64,000 nucleotides of DNA from Spirogloea muscicola (Eukaryota > Streptophyta > Zygnematophyceae > Spirogloeales > Spirogloeaceae). Under the pieces are notes generated by a model. It searched no databases. It was not told the DNA's origin and saw only the letters and a program-made list of their open reading frames with translations. The DNA is taken from contig WELB01000023.1 in assembly GCA_009602725.1 (NCBI GenBank), positions 795,977-859,976 of the forward strand, read 5' to 3'. Below, in pieces: positions 8,331 through 18,684 of this stretch (within the stretch, counting starts at the first letter, position 1; each line of letters begins with the position of its first letter). A program made the position numbers and the translations under genes.

Positions 8331-11135
8331 GGGCATGCACGCAGGCTCGCTCGCCTCAATAACAACAAGAGTGTTTGGCTTTGGTAAAAAAGCCCGATGT
8401 ACTGGTGCTCTCATTACAGACAAGCACTTCAACTGACCACTTGGCTGGATTAGTAATTTCCGCCCAGCTAGTTCACTACGTTACTATAATCATCACCAAT
8501 CTTGGTGGCTCAGCTCACACTCAAGTTGCTATGCATTTGGTAGAGGATTGCCGCCGTGGAACAGCCCTCTACCTAAAGCTACCTGCTTGCTTTTATCTTT
8601 TGCCACCTTGTAATGCTTGCACGCCCAGCAAGTAAATCCCAACACAGTTGTGGTTGTTATTACAATGCCGTATCCTGGGAGCACACCAACACCAACAAGG
8701 CTGGATCTGATTGCAAGCTGGAGCACCCCTGTGCTGAACAACTTCGTAGTAAGTGATTGCCAGGCAGCACTTCCAAGTACGCCTCCAGATTTACAATACA
8801 ATATCAGGCAGGATGTGCTTGCAAGCTTGATCAACTCCGTGCCCAACAACTTCATAGAAACTGCTTGTGAGGCACCTCCAAGTACGCCTCCAGCTGCAGA
8901 CCACAATGCTCCCTTCACGAGAGTATGACAGACAGATGTTGGGCGGTCAGGTCAAGATATGTTCCTTGAGGAGTTCAGGTTTCTTCATCTCTACGTTCTT
9001 GGGACGAGCAGACTGATCCACACCTGATACAGACAACTACAGTTCTGTGTATGGGCACTGCAACCAGGGTAAGCAGGTTAAAGACTACCTCCAGTGCAAC
9101 ATGTTGAGGTTGCCATCCTAGAATCATAGATTTCCCCATTGGTGCACCAGACTCATCCAGGTCACAAATCACCCCCTTCGACTGGATGTAAGGCTGTCTA
9201 TGCAAGTCAGTGCTGCCACTCATGATAAAGCGACCCATTCCTTCTGGCATCTCAATAATGTCTTCATCACAGGTAGCAATAATAGCGTCGCGATGGTAGA
9301 CAACCTCCACGCCTTCTAGCAGCACCCCACTCGAGCGCGTTGCCTAGACCTTCTCTATTGCACTCTTTGGTGTCCTGCAGCACATTACATACTTTTTCCT
9401 CATATCTTTATTGCCTCCATGGCCCAGCGTGACGAGAAAGAATCACTGAAGCTTGTCTTGAACAGTCAGCTAGACTGTATCACTGCAAAGCCTTTATAAA
9501 GTTGAGAAGCGAGCCAGGACTGCTGGGTGAAGCATTATGTTGAATGTAAAGCACGAATAACTGAGATCGCATAAGTGAGATGGCAGTGCGCCATTCTTGA
9601 GATGTTGCGACTTACCTTGCCAAGTGACGCTCTTGCATGTCTTCGGTGAAGTCGTTGCAGCACATCAGATATGCAGTTTCAGTGGCAGGGATGAATACAC
9701 CATGCTGAATTGACTTCAAATCCTTGAGAAAACCGCGTGCTCTGTCGGAGACTCTATCAGCTGCTCGGATGACCAGGCCGGCCTCTTTCGTTGAAGCCAT
9801 TCTTGTAGAGTTCTCAGCAATTGTATTCGAACTCTGAGCTGTACTAGCCTGAGCTGCAGCGCCTACGACAGTGCAGCTGCACCCTGACGAGAAAAACAGC
9901 GAATAGTCAAGAAACACTGAGTAATCGGAGGCGAAAGTTCGTCCAAGGCAAGGACTATACAGGTCGTGAGACCCACAGTTTTTCATTGCTTCAATCAGCA
10001 GTTTGTGCCTGGCATGAGCACAGCCTGTATGTCGGACCAAGCCTGCCGATGATGCAGCAAGCAGCACTTGACTTAACAAGCAAAAGCAGGCTTGCCAAAC
10101 CAATTATCTGACAGCTTTGCGCCAAGGCTGGAATGTTCCGTTTCACAACCTTGCTTGTGGCATCGACCGAGTGCAGTGCTTTCTTTGCGTCCGGCGCTAG
10201 TTCTTTGTAGGCAACGCTTGCATCGCCAACCTTGGTGAAACCATCCTGAGCCGACTCTGCCGCTTCTTTTGCTGCTCCCGCTGATTCCTCGAATTTATCT
10301 GCACAGTGAGGACAGCTCGTGTAGTAGTAGATGTGTCGTTACGTTGCCTAGGGAGCCAAAGGTGGAGGCAGTGTGTATTCACTTGGTTTGCTGACTAGGG
10401 CAACCTCTCTAAGTGAAAGCAAGCAGACAGCCTTACCAGTGGCCCGTGAGGCTGTTCCATCGAGCTTGTCAGCAGAGTCGGTGATGGCTCTACCTACAGT
10501 CTTCGCTGGTTTGCTGAGGGGGTTGCCCATTGGGAGAGTGCGCTTGGGTACTCAGAACCCTCAGGCTTTGAGAAGGCTCATCAGCCACACTTGGTCAGGC
10601 GCTCAGGGGAGGCCTCGCGAGAAGTCGTGAAGAAGGTGTGAGTTGAGGGCAACACTAGAGCGTCTGCTCGCCCCTTGGCTATCCGGAGCTCGACGTGTTG
10701 GCGGCACAGACCATCCAGTAACACCTCAAGAGCAAGGCGCCAGGCCTAGCCGGCTAACTGAGCAAATTAGTGGCACTCAAGGGCGATGGGAAGGTCAGCC
10801 CTTTTGCACTGCCTCCTCAGCTGCCTCCGTCCTGTGGCGGCACTGAAGCGGGACCGAGCGCCAATGGCCGCGCTTAGCTGCCGCGTCAGTCCGGCGGTGG
10901 ACACTGCCCTCGCTTGTCTGAGCGCGTGCCTGCCTGAGCGCCAGGGCCCAGGCCTTGGAGTGGGCGAGCCTGGCACGGGAGCCTCCAGGGCTGCCCCGCC
11001 ATGCCCGCCAGAGTGAGCATGGACCGCCATAGCCAGCACGCCCGAGCATGGAGTGACGCCGGGCCGGGTCCACCGCCGGCATACGTGCCGCCGCATGGCA
11101 GACCTGCCTCTTCGACGTGGCACTCGAGGTGTCGT
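8331..11135. repeat. Tandem duplication, left unit
   Basis: Begins CATGCACGCAGGCTCGCTCG and runs parallel to 11847-14795 through the 3' region, all recognised exons, introns and about 600 bp of 5' flank. The 5' flank (10531-11130) is GC-rich; both strands hold similar open frames in the two units, so none can be called a gene by conservation alone. The unit lacks about 150 bp of coding sequence present in the right copy (exon 2) and has about 90 bp extra in the last exon. Confidence 0.85.
8529..10530 (-). pseudogene. Unrecognised MGNPLSKP-type protein, left copy, decayed
   Basis: The ATG at 10530 opens MGNPLSKPAKTVGRAITDSA, a fit to the N-myristoylation pattern (Gly2, Ser6, Lys7). Donor after 10437; the next exon starts after CTGTGCAG near 10297 with an Ala/Lys-rich helix (FEESAGAAKEAAESAQDGF). 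A later exon carries HGVFIPATETAYLMCC, the next VEVVYHRDAIIATCDEDIIE, and the last a Gly/Leu-rich hydrophobic segment ending at 8529. Against function: the exon 2 donor reads CAG-ATAATT instead of GTCAGT, the acceptor before LGHGGNKD reads GTCAC instead of GTCAG, and a TAG follows KSAIEKV. A short alternative end, CPYTEL then stop, lies at 9037. The last exon holds an internal duplication (GGVLGGASQAVS... and GGVLGSAAWQSL...). Family unknown. Confidence 0.6.
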
Positions 11136-11137
11136 CG

Positions 11138-11846
11138 ACGCTAGCGCAAGAATCAGGAGCTTCCCACAACTTCACAGCGATGGACCCAGCGGAAACTCGG
11201 TGCAACAGAGTTGAGACGCTTGCTCATGGTTGAAGAGAGAAGGCGCGCGGGGCGCATGAATTGAAAGGGAGGCCAATTCAAGCCAATACATTGTTCAGGC
11301 AGAGTCGAGTGCAGACTAAACAATGCTACATGATACGGAGACCTAATCTAAGGTACCTAAGATGACATTAGTACAATGAAATGAATGAATGGTTGAAAGG
11401 AGCGCTTCGTTACAGCTCTTCTAGAGCTGGTCTAGAGCTCCGGTCCAGGTTTATGGCCATTGCTCATCTGAGGCTCTGACGATGGAAACGCGGCTCTCCT
11501 TGAAGGATTGCTGTGCTCTCCCCCTTGCCCATTGCGGCGATGGCACCAGGCTCTCCAGAAGCAGGCCGGCAGCAAAATATGAGGAAGCTCTGTCAACTGG
11601 CTTTGCTAGGCCAGCCCAAAATAAGTTAGCCCAAAAAGAACCAATGGCTGTGAAAGGCCAGTCCAAGATATAGTTGGGGCACACTTGACAATGTTTGAAG
11701 GGCCATAAAGAGCAAAGTCCACACAGCTGAACGAATGGCTACTACAGATAGGTGCTCAATAAGCCCTTGCTCAGTAAGCCCTTGTCAGTAGGCGCATGGC
11801 AGAGTAGCTAGCAGCCAGAATAATGTGGATAGCAGCAATAGCTAGG
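11138..11846 (-). mobile_element. 5'-truncated LINE tail with 3' UTR, carrying a SINE-like insert
   Basis: Parallel to 41040-41530: ACGCTTGCTCAT, CTTCTAGAGCT, CGGCTCTCCTTGAAGGA, GATATAGTTGGGGCACACTT. Near 11800-11846 the minus strand encodes a LINE tail signature (LAASYSAMRLLTRAY, then stop), so the rest is LINE 3' UTR. It holds hairpins such as GGCTTTGCTAGGCCAGCC. It sits exactly between the two units of the tandem duplication. Confidence 0.75.
11235..11388 (+). mobile_element. SINE-like element with target-site duplication
   Basis: 154 bp from GAGAGAAGGCGCGCGGGG to a short ATGA-rich tail (ACAATGAAATGAATGA). It is flanked by ATGGTTGAA at 11226-11234 and 11389-11397, which marks a discrete insertion into the LINE 3' UTR; the uninterrupted counterpart is at 41110-41130. 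The copy at 46366-46501 has GTTCAAGCC, a match to the pol III B box (GWTCRANNC). No convincing A box was seen, so pol III origin is an inference. Confidence 0.75.
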
Positions 11847-14795
11847 ACATGCACGCAGGCTCGCTCGCCTCAATAACAGTGAAAGTGTTTGGGTTTGAAA
11901 TAAATATGCCCGATGTACTGGTGCGCTCAACACTAAAGACAAGCACTTCTGCTGATCAATGGGCTGAACTAGTGCTCTCCCAGCCAGTTGGTTCACTATG
12001 TTATCATAATCATCACTAATCTTGGTGGCTCAGCTTGCACTCAGCTCGCTGGTTCTGGCATTCTGGTAAAGGATAGCCGCCATGGAACAGCCTTTTCGCC
12101 ACCTGCTTGACTTTTCCTTTTGGCACCATGTAATGCTTGCATGCCCAGCAAGTAAATCCCAGCACACTTGTGGTTGTTATCACAATGCCATATCCTGGAA
12201 GTACACCAACAAGGCTGGATCTGATTGCAAGCTTGATCATCCCTGTGCCCAACAACTTCAAAGAAACTGCTTGCGAGGCACCTCCAAGTACGCCTCCAGC
12301 TGCAGACCAGAATGCTCCCTTCACGAGAGCATGACAAACAGATGTTGGGCAGTCAGGTCAAGATATGTTCCTTGAAGGGTTCAGGTTTCTTCATCTCTAC
12401 GTTCTTGGGACGAGCAGACTGATTCACACCTGATCCAATTGACTACACTTCTGTGTATGGGCACTGCAAAAGAGGTAAGCAAGTTATGTTTACCTCCAGA
12501 GCAACATGTTGAGGTTGCCATCCTAGGTTCTTGACTTTACCCATTGGTGCACCGGATTTGTCCAGGTCACAGATCACCCCCTTCAACTGGATGTAAGGCT
12601 GTCCATGCAAGTCAGTGCTGCCACACATGATAAAGCGACCCATTCCTTCTGGCATGACAATGATGTCTTTGTCAATGGTAGCACTGATGATGTCGCGATG
12701 GTAGACAACCTCTATATCTTCTTGCAGCACACCACTCCAGCGCATTGCCATGACCTTCTTTACTGCATCCTCTAGTGTCCTGCAGCACGACACAGATTTT
12801 TCATCCATATCTTCAATGCCTCCAGGGCCCAGCCTGACAACGAAAAGCGTCACTGAAGCTTGTCTTGAAAATAGAGCTAGACTCTGTCATTGCAAAGCCA
12901 TTAAGTACAGTGGAGAAGCGAGCCAGGACTGCTCGGTAAAGCATTGCGTTGAATGTACAGCACGAATACTTGAGATCGCAATCAGTGAGGTGGCGGTGTG
13001 CCATAATGAGATGTTGCAACTTACTCTGCCAAGTGACACTCTTGGTCTTCTTTGGTGAAGTCGTTGCAGCACATCAAGTACGCATCATTGGTGGCAGGGA
13101 TAAATACACCATGCTGATCATCCTTCAAAGCCTTGAGAAAACCGCTTGCTTTGGTGGGAACACTATCAGCTGCTTGAATGACCAGGATGGCTTCTATTGC
13201 AGGAACCCCTCTTGTAGCAATTGTATTCAGACTCAGAGGTGTACTACCCAAAGCTGCAGCGCTTGCGACACCTGATACAGCTGCGACCTGAAGAGAAACA
13301 TAGCAAATAGTCAGGGAACACTAAAAATCCGGAGATAAAAGTTCATCCAAGGCTAGGACCGTAAAGGTTGTGAACTTCATGGTTTTCCATTGCTTCAAAC
13401 AGCAGTTTTTGCCTGGTATGAGCACAGCCAGTATGTCAGACCAAGCTTGCCGATGATGCAGCAAGCAGCACATGAGTCAATAAGAGTCGATAACCAGAAG
13501 CAGGCTTGCCAATTCACTGACCTGACAGGTTTGCATCAAGGCTGGAATGCTCTGTCCCACTGCCTCGCTTGTGGTACTGAGCGAGTGCAGAGCATTTTGT
13601 GCAGTCGGCGTCAGATTCTGGACAGACATTTGGACCGTCTCCAGCGTCGAGGCTGCCTGTGGCGTGATCTGGTTGACAGAATCTTGAAAAGTACCAAGGG
13701 TCGACGATGCTTGATCGAGAGTCGTGATAAACCTCGGCTTAAGCTCTCCCACAAATGATGCTGTTGTGTTGGCTAGTTTCTTTATGGCATCACTTGCATC
13801 GCCAGCCTTGGTACAAACAACCTGAGCCGAATTTGCTGCGTTTTCAAATGAGTGGCTGCACTGGAAAGGGCATTGGCCGCAGTATCCATACGTTCCATGG
13901 TTGCCTTTGTTGCTACCGCAGATTCCTCGAATCGAGCTGCACAGTGAGGACAGCTCGTGTGAGTAAAAGATGTGTCGTCAAGTTGCCTAGGAGCCAAAGG
14001 TGGAGGCAGTGCATATTCAATTGGTCTGCTGACTAGGGAAATCTACATAAGTGATAGCGAGCAGACAGCCTCACCAGCGGCCCTTGAGGCTGTCTCATTG
14101 AGCTGGTGACCAGAGTCGGTGATAGCTCTGCCTACAGTCTCCGCTGGCTTGCTGAGGGGGTTGCCCATTGGGAGAGTGCGCTTGGGTACTCAGAATCCTC
14201 AGGCTAGGAGAAGGCTCGTCAGCCACACTTGGTCAGGCGCTCAGTGGAGGCCTGTGGAGGAGAAGAAGAAGGTGTGAGGTGAGGGCAACGTCAAAGCGTC
14301 TGCTCGCCCCTTGGCTATCCGAGCTCAACGTGTTGAGGAACATTTCATCCAAGAACACCTCAACAGCAAGCAAGGCGCTAGACCTATCCGGCTGACAAAG
14401 CAATCCAGAGGCACTCAAGGGCGATGTGAAGGTCAGGCCGTTCTGCAGTGCCTACTCAGCCGCCTCCGTCCTGTGGCGGCACTGAAGCGGGACCGAGCGC
14501 CGACGGCCGCGCTTAGCTGCCGCGCCTGTCCGGCAGTGGACTCTGCCCTGGCGTGTCTGAGGTTGTGTAGCTGAGCCCCAGGGCCGAGGCCTTGGAGGGC
14601 AAGCTCGAGACGGGAGCCCCCGGGCTCCCCGCAGTTTCCTGCCGCCGTCATTTTCGCGAGAGTCGACATGGCCGCCAACAGCCGCCACGCCCGAGCGTGG
14701 ACGAGACCGCCGGCGCCGGGCCCAAAGCCGGGCATAACGTGCCGCGCCCGCATGCGAACGTGCCTCTTCGACGTGGCACTCAAAGAGTCGTCTAA
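11847..14795. repeat. Tandem duplication, right unit
   Basis: Counterpart of 8331-11135. Identity is high in exons and in the 5' flank (GGAGAGTGCGCTTGGGTACT follows both start codons upstream) and lower in introns. The 5' flank 14169-14795 is GC-rich and unannotated. Confidence 0.85.
12016..14168 (-). CDS. Unrecognised MGNPLSKP-type protein, right copy (likely functional)
   Basis: Exon 1 14168-14075 encodes MGNPLSKPAETVGRAITDSG, an N-myristoylation-like start implying membrane anchoring. Exon 2 ends at 13522; it joins in phase if the acceptor is AAACGCAG at 13836, or if a 60-bp intron is removed after the acceptor at 13936; reading straight through meets a stop. It encodes Thr/Gln-rich heptad-like helices (TPQAASTLETVQMSVQNLT). 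Exon 3 13287-13025 (HGVFIPATNDAYLMCC), exon 4 12833-12494 (EDIEVVYHRDIISATIDKD, MPEGMGRFIMCGSTDL), then either a short end CPYTEV at 12463-12443 or, in phase via GTGAAG at 12319, a last exon to 12016 with Gly-rich repeats and a possible membrane span (LPGYGIVITTTSVLGFTC). The long form is about 437 residues. Indels between copies in the last exon are multiples of three, which argues that it is coding. No family recognised. Confidence 0.6.
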
Positions 14796-14983
14796 GCTAC
14801 CGCAATGTTCTCCAAGTTTACTTAAAGCTTGGGACGCTTTAGGCTGCCTATGTACACCATTGACGTAGCCGACACAGCACCCTCGCCAAGCTCACGTCTG
14901 CAGCAACTCCCCTCCTTGCTGCCCGTTTTCAAGGCAGGGCAGTCCTTGTTTTGACACTCTTTTCACACTCTTTGCCGGAACGA
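14796..14983. other. Short unique stretch between duplication and LINE debris
   Basis: Nothing recognised; resembles neither the tandem unit nor the LINE sequences. Confidence 0.4.
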
Positions 14984-15100
14984 TAGCCCCCTTTGTAGCT
15001 GCTCACCGCTCTTAGGCCCCTCTGAACCTTTGTGAATTCTTTTTGGGCTGGCTTTTCGCAGCCCTTGCCCCCATTGGGAGTGCCACTTCTTCTTCTTTTC
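14984..15100 (+). repeat. LINE family A 3' UTR fragment
   Basis: Near-identical to 2262-2373: CTTTGTAGCTGCTCACCGCT through GGGCTGGCTTTTCGCAGCCC to GGGAGTGCCACTTCT. Confidence 0.85.
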
Positions 15101-15137
15101 ACAGCCTGTATATTGGGATTTTCTGATTACTGGCGGT

Positions 15138-15190
15138 GGGCAGGGGGGGGCAGGGGGGGTGGTGGTGGCGGCGGTGGCGGTGGCGACCCG
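15138..15190 (+). repeat. G-rich simple repeat
   Basis: Runs of G7 and GGT/GGC triplets (GGTGGTGGTGGCGGCGGTGG). May form quadruplex-like structure; no gene context. Confidence 0.8.
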
Positions 15191-15269
15191 ATGCCGCCCC
15201 ACTTGTGCACCCCGCTAAAAGTCCGCGGACTTCCAGGTACTCAGGGAAAGGACATCATCCAACTGACAT

Positions 15270-15787
15270 CAATGGCTGTGAGAGAAGTGGCCTTTCAAAT
15301 GGGGTCAAGGGCTGTGAAAAGCCAGCCCGAAAAATTGACAAAGAATTGAAGGGTCAAATGACGGCTGTGAGAGGCCAAGCCCCAAAAGGAATGTACCATT
15401 GAAAGAGAGGTCTGAGATCGCCGATGAGAGGGCCGTGCCGACTGGAAGAAAGTGCGCGCCCATAGAGAAAGGGGGCCAGCAAAGCCAGCCCAGAAAGAAT
15501 GGACAATGTCAAAAGCCGGAAAAAACACACAGCTAGGCAGCGAGAGAATAAGACACGACGAAATCACAGGAAGCTCAATACCCCCGGGTGAGCAACATCA
15601 GGTCGGAGTAGCTCGACGCAGGAAAAGAAGCATCCAGACGCGACCCAGAAGCAGCCGCGATAGCGCGGCCCGCTCGTGAGTGGACGGCATAGGCGAGGGA
15701 GCGTTGGGAGGGACACGGAGAGCCGCATTCGGAAAACCTGGGCCAGGGAGCCGGCCGCGTTGAAGCCGGGCAGCCCCCCTAGGCTAA
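15270..15787 (-). mobile_element. LINE family A tail and 3' UTR
   Basis: The minus strand encodes FNAAGSLAQVFRMRLSVSL near 15760-15700, then runs into a 3' UTR with modules GGGCTGTGAAAAGCCAGCCC (15310) and CCAGCAAAGCCAGCCC (15472). The stretch 15450-15640 is repeated at 63787-64000. Confidence 0.7.
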
Positions 15788-15998
15788 TGCCTTGCATCAG
15801 AAAGCTGGGCGAGCTCTAGTTGGTGACAGAAGGGCTTCGTACCTGACATCTAGTATTCATGCATCGGTTAGCGACCTTCATGTTTTGACCCGTGGATTTT
15901 GAGCGGGTCAACCTGCTGTAGGTTATGTAGATATTTAGATGTGCTTGCTTGCCTTTGTACTTGGCCGTTGGCCTATGTTTGTTTCAAATACACGAAAT
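15788..15998 (+). mobile_element. LINE family B tail and 3' UTR
   Basis: The plus strand reads LHQKAGRAL, then SDLHVLTRGF and a stop, as in the family B copies at 46000 and 51050, followed by the shared 3' UTR (GTGCTTGCCTTTGTACTTGG). It starts head to head with the family A tail ending at 15787. Confidence 0.7.
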
Positions 15999-16019
15999 TT
16001 TCCTGGCAGACCCGGCCGC

Positions 16020-16205
16020 CGCTCGATGGCCTGCCGGGCAAGCCGCTGGAGGAGGTCCAGCCAGCCACGTGTGGATCCGGCCGTCGTCGTCGCGCAGGAT
16101 GGGCATTATTGACTAGTGCTCCACGGCCACCTTGTAACCAGCCTCGAGGAAGACGCCTTGCATGCCGTCCCTGAGCAGGTCATGGGAAAGCAGGTCACTG
16201 GAAGA
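16020..16205 (-). mobile_element. LINE family A endonuclease fragment
   Basis: The minus strand carries HDLLRDGMQGVFLEAGYKVA then SIMPILRDDDG, matching HDLLRDAMFGIFQEAGY and SVMPILERADG of the copy at 2770-4710. One stop interrupts it. Confidence 0.65.
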
Positions 16206-16259
16206 GCTGTTGTTTGATGGCAAAATGCCAGAAATAAAAGTCCGCAAGAGACGTCAGCA

Positions 16260-16830
16260 AGTGCGCTTTCAAATTTTATTATGGAAGTGCAAGTCAGCAT
16301 GACTAGAAAGAAGGCTCGCCCATAGAGAAAGAGGGGCTGGCAAAGCCAGCCCAAAAAGAATGGACAATGTCCAAAGCCGAAGAAGGAGAGACTAGAGGGC
16401 CGAAAAGCGTGGCTCTGACGGAGGCAGCAGCCAATGCGCGGCCTGCACGCAAGTGGACGGCAACGAGATAGTGGCTCTCCAAATAGAAAGTGCCCAAGAG
16501 GGGGCGAGCTGTGAACAGCCAGCCCGAAAAAATTGACAAGGGCTGTGAACAGCCAGCCCGAAAAAACTGACAAGGTCCGGAAGTTCTTCTTCTGAAGGGG
16601 CCAAAGAAAAGGCGCGCGATGCGCATGAATTTGAAAAGTGAGGCCAATAACGAAAAGAAGAGGCCAATAACCATGAATTGTGAAAGAGAGACCAAAGCTT
16701 GGACAGAATAGACCACTTAGTTAGAATCCGCGAGTTAGGAGCCGCAGATCTTAAAAGACTAGCAGGCGGAAAGGCTAGAGCACGGCCGGCACACACTTGC
16801 ATGGCAGAACTGCTGCTGTTCATTCTCTTC
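16260..16830 (-). mobile_element. LINE family A tails and 3' UTR modules, degraded
   Basis: Two tail signatures on the minus strand (VHLRAGRALAAAS near 16450; MQVCAGRALAF near 16790) with hairpin modules at 16326, 16505 and 16540 and a partial SINE-like match (GGCGCGCGATGCGCATGAA) at 16608. Confidence 0.6.
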
Positions 16831-16839
16831 TTCTACCTA

Positions 16840-17440
16840 GATGTAAACATTGGACCTTGGTTTTGTTTTTGTTAACTTTACCTTTCTATCAAGTATATGA
16901 GGCCCTTTCGATTTTGTTTCGGTTTCATTTTGTCCTCTGTACATATTTTCGCTGTAACGTCCCCTCCCGTTTGAGAGCGCCAAAACGGTGCCGGTGACTA
17001 AGTACGGTTGCCACTTGGCATCGTGTCGCGCGTCACGTAGTATTAGTAGCGCGCTTGACGTGGCATCTTTCGGGAGTCGTACCACTCGGGTAGCGAGGCT
17101 TCACTTGCACGCATACTCCTGTCGGTGGGCGCTGCTTCGCCTGAAGCGGCATCGCTCTGGAGTTTTGTCCAGAATCCGCTGCTTCGCTGTACGCGGCAGC
17201 GTCCGGCAGTCAACGGGTCCAGTCCCCTTGATCCGTATCCCATCTCGTCGGATCCGCCCCTCCGCTGGAGGACCTTTGGGGCTACCCTCATCACACCCTC
17301 GGAGGAACGCGTGAGCCTCGCGGGCGCCCATGTGGCCTCCGAGGTCGTCAGAAAAGTTCCGATCCGGGGCAGCGGCATCACCGGCCCTGTCCGCCCTAAT
17401 ATTGACTTTGGCTTGACTTGACTTGATCAACTTAGGACCC
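16840..17440. other. Unclassified sequence of distinct composition
   Basis: A T-rich start (GGTTTTGTTTTTGTTAAC) leads into a GC-rich body ending TTGACTTGACTTGATCAAC. ORFs of about 100 codons occur in four frames with no recognisable domain. It could be part of another repeat family; there is no evidence for a host gene. Confidence 0.3.
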
Positions 17441-17494
17441 CCCCCTTGCGCACTTTCTTCCCTTGCGCCCCCCACCCCCCCCCCCCAATCTCCT

Positions 17495-18230
17495 CTCTAG
17501 ATGTGCTTGCCTTTGTACTTGGCCATTTGGCCTTCGTTTGCTTCAAATACACGAAATTCCCATCCTCCCCCAGGCCCACACTCATATCCCCCCACACCCT
17601 CGATCACCTTTTACCAGCCGCAGCTGGCACCAGAGAAGAAAGAAGGTGCTCGCCCATTGAGAAGAGGGGCTGGCACAGCCAGAGACGAGGGCTGTCAAAG
17701 GTAAGCTCATCCAAAGAAAAGAAAAGCTCGCCCGATTTGAGAAGAAGTGGCACTCCAAATGGGGGCAAGGGCTGAGGGAAGCCAGCCCAAAAAGAATTGA
17801 CAAAGGTTCGGAGGGGCCTACAAGCATTTAGCAGCTACTTCCCCCTTCTCGCCCTTTATTCATTGTTTTTTGGGCTGGCTTTTCCAGCCCCTATCCTCAA
17901 TGGTCGAGCACTTTCTTCTACAAAGGGGCCTGAAGATGCTATGTCAGAACAGGGGGAGGATGGATCTCAATCTGAGAAGGTGAGGAGGTGAGAAGGTGGA
18001 AAGAAAAGGAGTGTGTATGAAAGGATGGAGGGCCTAAAGAAAAAGGCCAAGTAAAAGGCCAAGTACAAAGAAGAAGTGGCTCTTCCAAGTAGAAAAAGTA
18101 CAAAGGCAAGCACACTGACAGATGAATGTACATCGCAAAGGGGGCGAGGGCTGTGAAAAAGTAAATTTGCTCGCTCACAAAGAAGAGGGGCTGTCACCGA
18201 ATGGAGTAGACAAGGTCCGATGTGAAAAGG
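17495..18230. repeat. LINE family B 3' UTR and hairpin modules
   Basis: 17500-17560 repeats the GTGCTTGCCTTTGTACTTGG 3' UTR. Modules follow at 17660, 17765, 17870, 18130 and 18190 in both orientations, with AAAAAGAATTGACAAAGGTT flanks. No coding sequence. Confidence 0.65.
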
Positions 18231-18684
18231 GCCAACCTGCACCAGAATGATTGCTGATGGCAGTAGAGCCGCTTTAGTGGAGAGACTCATCCTCCTCCTT
18301 GAATTGGGCTTTTCATTGAAGCCCGTGGCATTCCCAACCTGCACAAGCTAACAAGAAGCTAGCTCGAAGTTGTCAAGGTAGCGGCCGACCTAGGCAACCG
18401 GTGGTTCACTACATTCACACCTTGCTCCGGAACGAGGAGGTTCTCCTTGGGATGGAGTTGGAGCCTGCCATCCGTAATGCGGGCATCGGCTAGCAGCTTC
18501 TCCGTCGTGCTGGCCCGCCTGCGGCTGCTGAGCGGCTTGTCGTAGCAGCAGCAGGCGGCCTGCAGATGTAGCTGCGCTCGCCTTCTGTGCTTGGCCGCTA
18601 AGGCCCTGCCATCCTCGGCTTCGCTACGGCCCGCTCGGGCAGGGCGGCCCGCCTTGTCCGTCGCTCCTCCTGCTGCCACCAGCC
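18231..18684 (+). promoter_or_regulatory. 5' flank of VPS13
   Basis: Unique, increasingly GC-rich sequence up to the start codon at 18685. An opposing 106-codon frame (18359-18679) exists on the minus strand but shows no known domain. No TATA box was seen. Confidence 0.35.

Noticed and set aside
8617-8928. Plus-strand ORF (and its counterpart 12137-12334) opposite the last exon of the duplicated gene
   Set aside because: Pro/Thr-rich shadow frame. The minus-strand reading joins the upstream exons in phase, keeps frame through indels and has a plausible membrane segment.
10767-11205. GC-rich ORFs on both strands in the 5' flanks of the duplicated gene (also 14311-14795)
   Set aside because: Similar frames are open on both strands at once, as expected from high GC. 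No splice-consistent link to the MGNPLSKP exon was found.
17043-17475. Overlapping ORFs of about 100 codons on both strands
   Set aside because: No domain, no splice context, and Arg/Ser-rich composition in all frames; likely part of a repeat.
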